Shown in pieces: positions 15,468 to 17,111 of a stretch of 17,111 bases of DNA. Location of the stretch: NCBI GenBank assembly GCA_964472545.1, contig CAYYNP010000220.1, positions 1 to 17,111 on the forward strand, read 5' to 3'. Position numbers and translations under genes: made by a program. The notes beneath the pieces are model-generated. The model worked only from the letters and a program-made list of their open reading frames with translations, was not told where the DNA came from and searched no databases. This stretch comes from CAYYNP01 sp964472545 (GTDB taxonomy: Bacteria > Planctomycetota > Planctomycetia > Pirellulales > Thermoguttaceae). Every line of letters begins with the position of its first letter. The first letter of the stretch is position 1.

Positions 15468-17111
15468 GTGAGACAACTGCTGCTTCCGACGCTCGCGTTG
15501 TTCTGCGCGAGCACGTTGCACGCGGCGAATCCGTCGGCGGAAGCCATTCTCGAGACGAGCGGCCGCAGCGGCGGGCTGATCGTACACGTCGGTTGCGGCG
15601 ACGGGAAGTTGACGGCCGCTCTCAGGGCGAATGAGAGTTATCTTGTACACGGTTTGGACGCCGGGGCCGACAGCGTCCGGCAGGCACGCGAGACCATTCG
15701 CTCCGAGGGACTCTACGGCCCGGTGTCGGCCGACACTTTCGACGGCAAGCACCTGCCGTACGTAGACAACCTGGTCAACGTGCTGGTGGCCGACGAGTTG
15801 GGCGGCGTGACGATGAAGGAGATGATGCGCGTCCTGGCGCCGCTGGGGGTGGCCGTGATTGGCGAGAAGAAGACCGTCAAGCCCTGGCCCGAAAACATCG
15901 ACGAGTGGACGCATTTCCTGCACGGCGCGGACAACAACGCGGTTGCGAAAGACGCGGTCGTCGGCCCCCCGAAGCGATACCAGTGGATCTCCGGCCCAAA
16001 ATGGGCCAGAAGCCACGATCACCTGAGCAGCCTCAGCGCGATGGTCTCTGCGAAGGGGCGCATCTTCTATATCGTCGATGAGGCGCCCGTCGCATCCGTT
16101 GCTTTCGAACCGCAGTGGAGACTTGTGGCTCGAGACGCGTTCAGCGGGGTACTATTATGGAAGCGCACGGTTGAACCGTGGGAGGGTCATTTCCGTCCGT
16201 TCCGGACCGGCCCGACGGCACTGGCGCGGCGACTGGTTGCCGTGGGTGAGCGTGTCTACGTGACGCTGGGCTACGGCAAGCCGATTAGTATTCTGGACGC
16301 GGCAACGGGAAAGACCGTCCTAACATGCGAAGGCACGGACAATGCAATGGAGATTGCCGTTGATGGCGGGACTGTTCTTGCCGTTGTGGGTGACCGTGCG
16401 CCGTTCGAGATGGAAGATACGGGCAGAATATCCGTCGATGAGGAGAAGGCATTCGTAGAGACGTGGAGACCCGAGGAGCATTGGAGGGTATGGCGCGAAA
16501 AGGCGCCGCTGAAGCATCTTGTTGCCAATGATGCCGAAACCGGGAGACCGCTTTGGAAGAAGGGCGATGCCGATACGCGGGAGATCATGCCAACGGCAAT
16601 GGCCATATCGGATAAGCGTGTATTCGTTCGGAACGAGAGAGCGATTGTTGCAATGGATGCCCGTACGGGAAAAGAAATCTGGCGTTCGGAGCGACCCGTC
16701 GACCTTCATTCACCAGGTTCATCGTCTCCTACCTTGGTTGCCGTCAATGGAGTTGTTATCTGCGCAGACCGAGAAGCAAGACGGATCGAGCGCAAGCCAG
16801 ACGGGCAAGATAGATCCGTGGACTGGTACGTGTACCCGCACACCGATCATTCGCGAAAGGGTGAAGCGATCGCCTATGACGCCGCGACGGGCAAGCGGTT
16901 GTGGCATGTGGACTCGGTCGAGAATTTCAAGGCTCCGGCCGACGTGTTTGTGCTGAGGGATACTGCCTACGCGAGGGGCTATAATCCGGGCTTGGGTGTT
17001 GGGATCGATCTGAGAACCGGAAGGGTCAAGGAGCCTCTGACGACGAAGTCGCCGATCAGAGACCCCGGTTCACACTGGCGATGCTACCGGAACAAGGCGA
17101 CCGAGAAGTAC
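15468..17111 (+). CDS. Exported PQQ-repeat (quinoprotein-like) protein with methyltransferase-like N-terminal domain, 3' end cut by window
   Basis: The frame stays open from 15468 (or ATG 15426) to the right edge without a stop, giving at least 548 residues; the C-terminus is missing. A signal peptide (RQLLLPTLALFCASTLHAA) is followed by a class I SAM-methyltransferase-like fold: VHVGCGDGKL (G42, G44, G46), HGLDAG (D64), and MKEMMRVLAPLGVAVI. The linker ENIDEWTHFLHGADNNAV comes next. PQQ-type beta-propeller repeats then appear as ARDAFSGVLLWK, ILDAATGKTV, ANDAETGRPLWK, AMDARTGKEIW, AYDAATGKRLW and GIDLRTGRVK. Such large planctomycete proteins are usually called PQQ-binding-like or BamB-like. 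Their role is unknown; electron transfer, sugar oxidation or a binding scaffold are possible. The second half uses more A/T-ending codons than the first. It follows the last sulfatase by 47 bp. Confidence 0.85.
   Translation, partial: MRQLLLPTLALFCASTLHAANPSAEAILETSGRSGGLIVHVGCGDGKLTAALRANESYLVHGLDAGADSVRQARETIRSEGLYGPVSADTFDGKHLPYVDNLVNVLVADELGGVTMKEMMRVLAPLGVAVIGEKKTVKPWPENIDEWTHFLHGADNNAVAKDAVVGPPKRYQWISGPKWARSHDHLSSLSAMVSAKGRIFYIVDEAPVASVAFEPQWRLVARDAFSGVLLWKRTVEPWEGHFRPFRTGPTALARRLVAVGERVYVTLGYGKPISILDAATGKTVLTCEGTDNAMEIAVDGGTVLAVVGDRAPFEMEDTGRISVDEEKAFVETWRPEEHWRVWREKAPLKHLVANDAETGRPLWKKGDADTREIMPTAMAISDKRVFVRNERAIVAMDARTGKEIWRSERPVDLHSPGSSSPTLVAVNGVVICADREARRIERKPDGQDRSVDWYVYPHTDHSRKGEAIAYDAATGKRLWHVDSVENFKAPADVFVLRDTAYARGYNPGLGVGIDLRTGRVKEPLTTKSPIRDPGSHWRCYRNKATEKY

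Overview
The window looks like a piece of a planctomycete chromosome (phylum Planctomycetota). The signs are high GC, a dense one-strand run of exported type I sulfatases, and an SGNH/SASA-type acetylesterase. A glycoside hydrolase family 2 protein, a DPP IV-like S9 peptidase and a very large PQQ-repeat protein with a methyltransferase-like N-terminus complete the picture. Genus-level placement is not possible from the sequence alone.

Layout. Positions 1-522 hold a patch of short repeats: two tandem arrays, several copies of a palindrome-rich unit around a GGAATTAGTATGGTGTCCCC-type core in both orientations, and two related hairpins. It resembles the repeats that accompany REP-associated (Y1/IS200-like) transposases, but no transposase gene is present. 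Positions 523-1243 carry no convincing gene. They do hold a long imperfect hairpin (759-859), an overlapping second hairpin and a short direct repeat. From 1244 to the right edge every gene is on the + strand: sulfatase (1244-2626), S9 peptidase (2715-4808), SASA-type esterase (5062-6129), iduronate-2-sulfatase-like sulfatase with a C-terminal EF-hand (6288-8057), GH2 enzyme (8075-10948), arylsulfatase A-like sulfatase (10998-12416), iduronate-2-sulfatase-like sulfatase (12464-13942), another of the same type (13939-15420, ATGA overlap), and the start of a PQQ-repeat protein (15468 to beyond 17111). The last six genes are packed with gaps of -4 to 49 bp and read as one operon.

How they may work together. 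All nine proteins begin with what look like Sec signal peptides, so the set acts outside the cytoplasm. Five sulfatases, one acetylesterase and one GH2 enzyme fit stepwise desulfation, deacetylation and exo-cleavage of a sulfated, acetylated glycan. The iduronate-2-sulfatase-like members hint at sulfated uronic acids, and the peptidase would suit a glycoprotein or proteoglycan substrate. No transporter, regulator or sulfatase-maturing enzyme is encoded here, so those must lie elsewhere. The substrate is an inference.

Points that stand out: a sulfatase (1244-2626) that keeps the modifiable Cys but lacks the Arg of C-x-P-x-R and the His after G-K-W; a DPP IV-like peptidase with Glu where the triad Asp is expected; an EF-hand tail on a sulfatase; an exported methyltransferase-like fold fused to PQQ propeller repeats, whose codon usage shifts part way along; and structured non-coding DNA upstream of the cluster and before the esterase gene.
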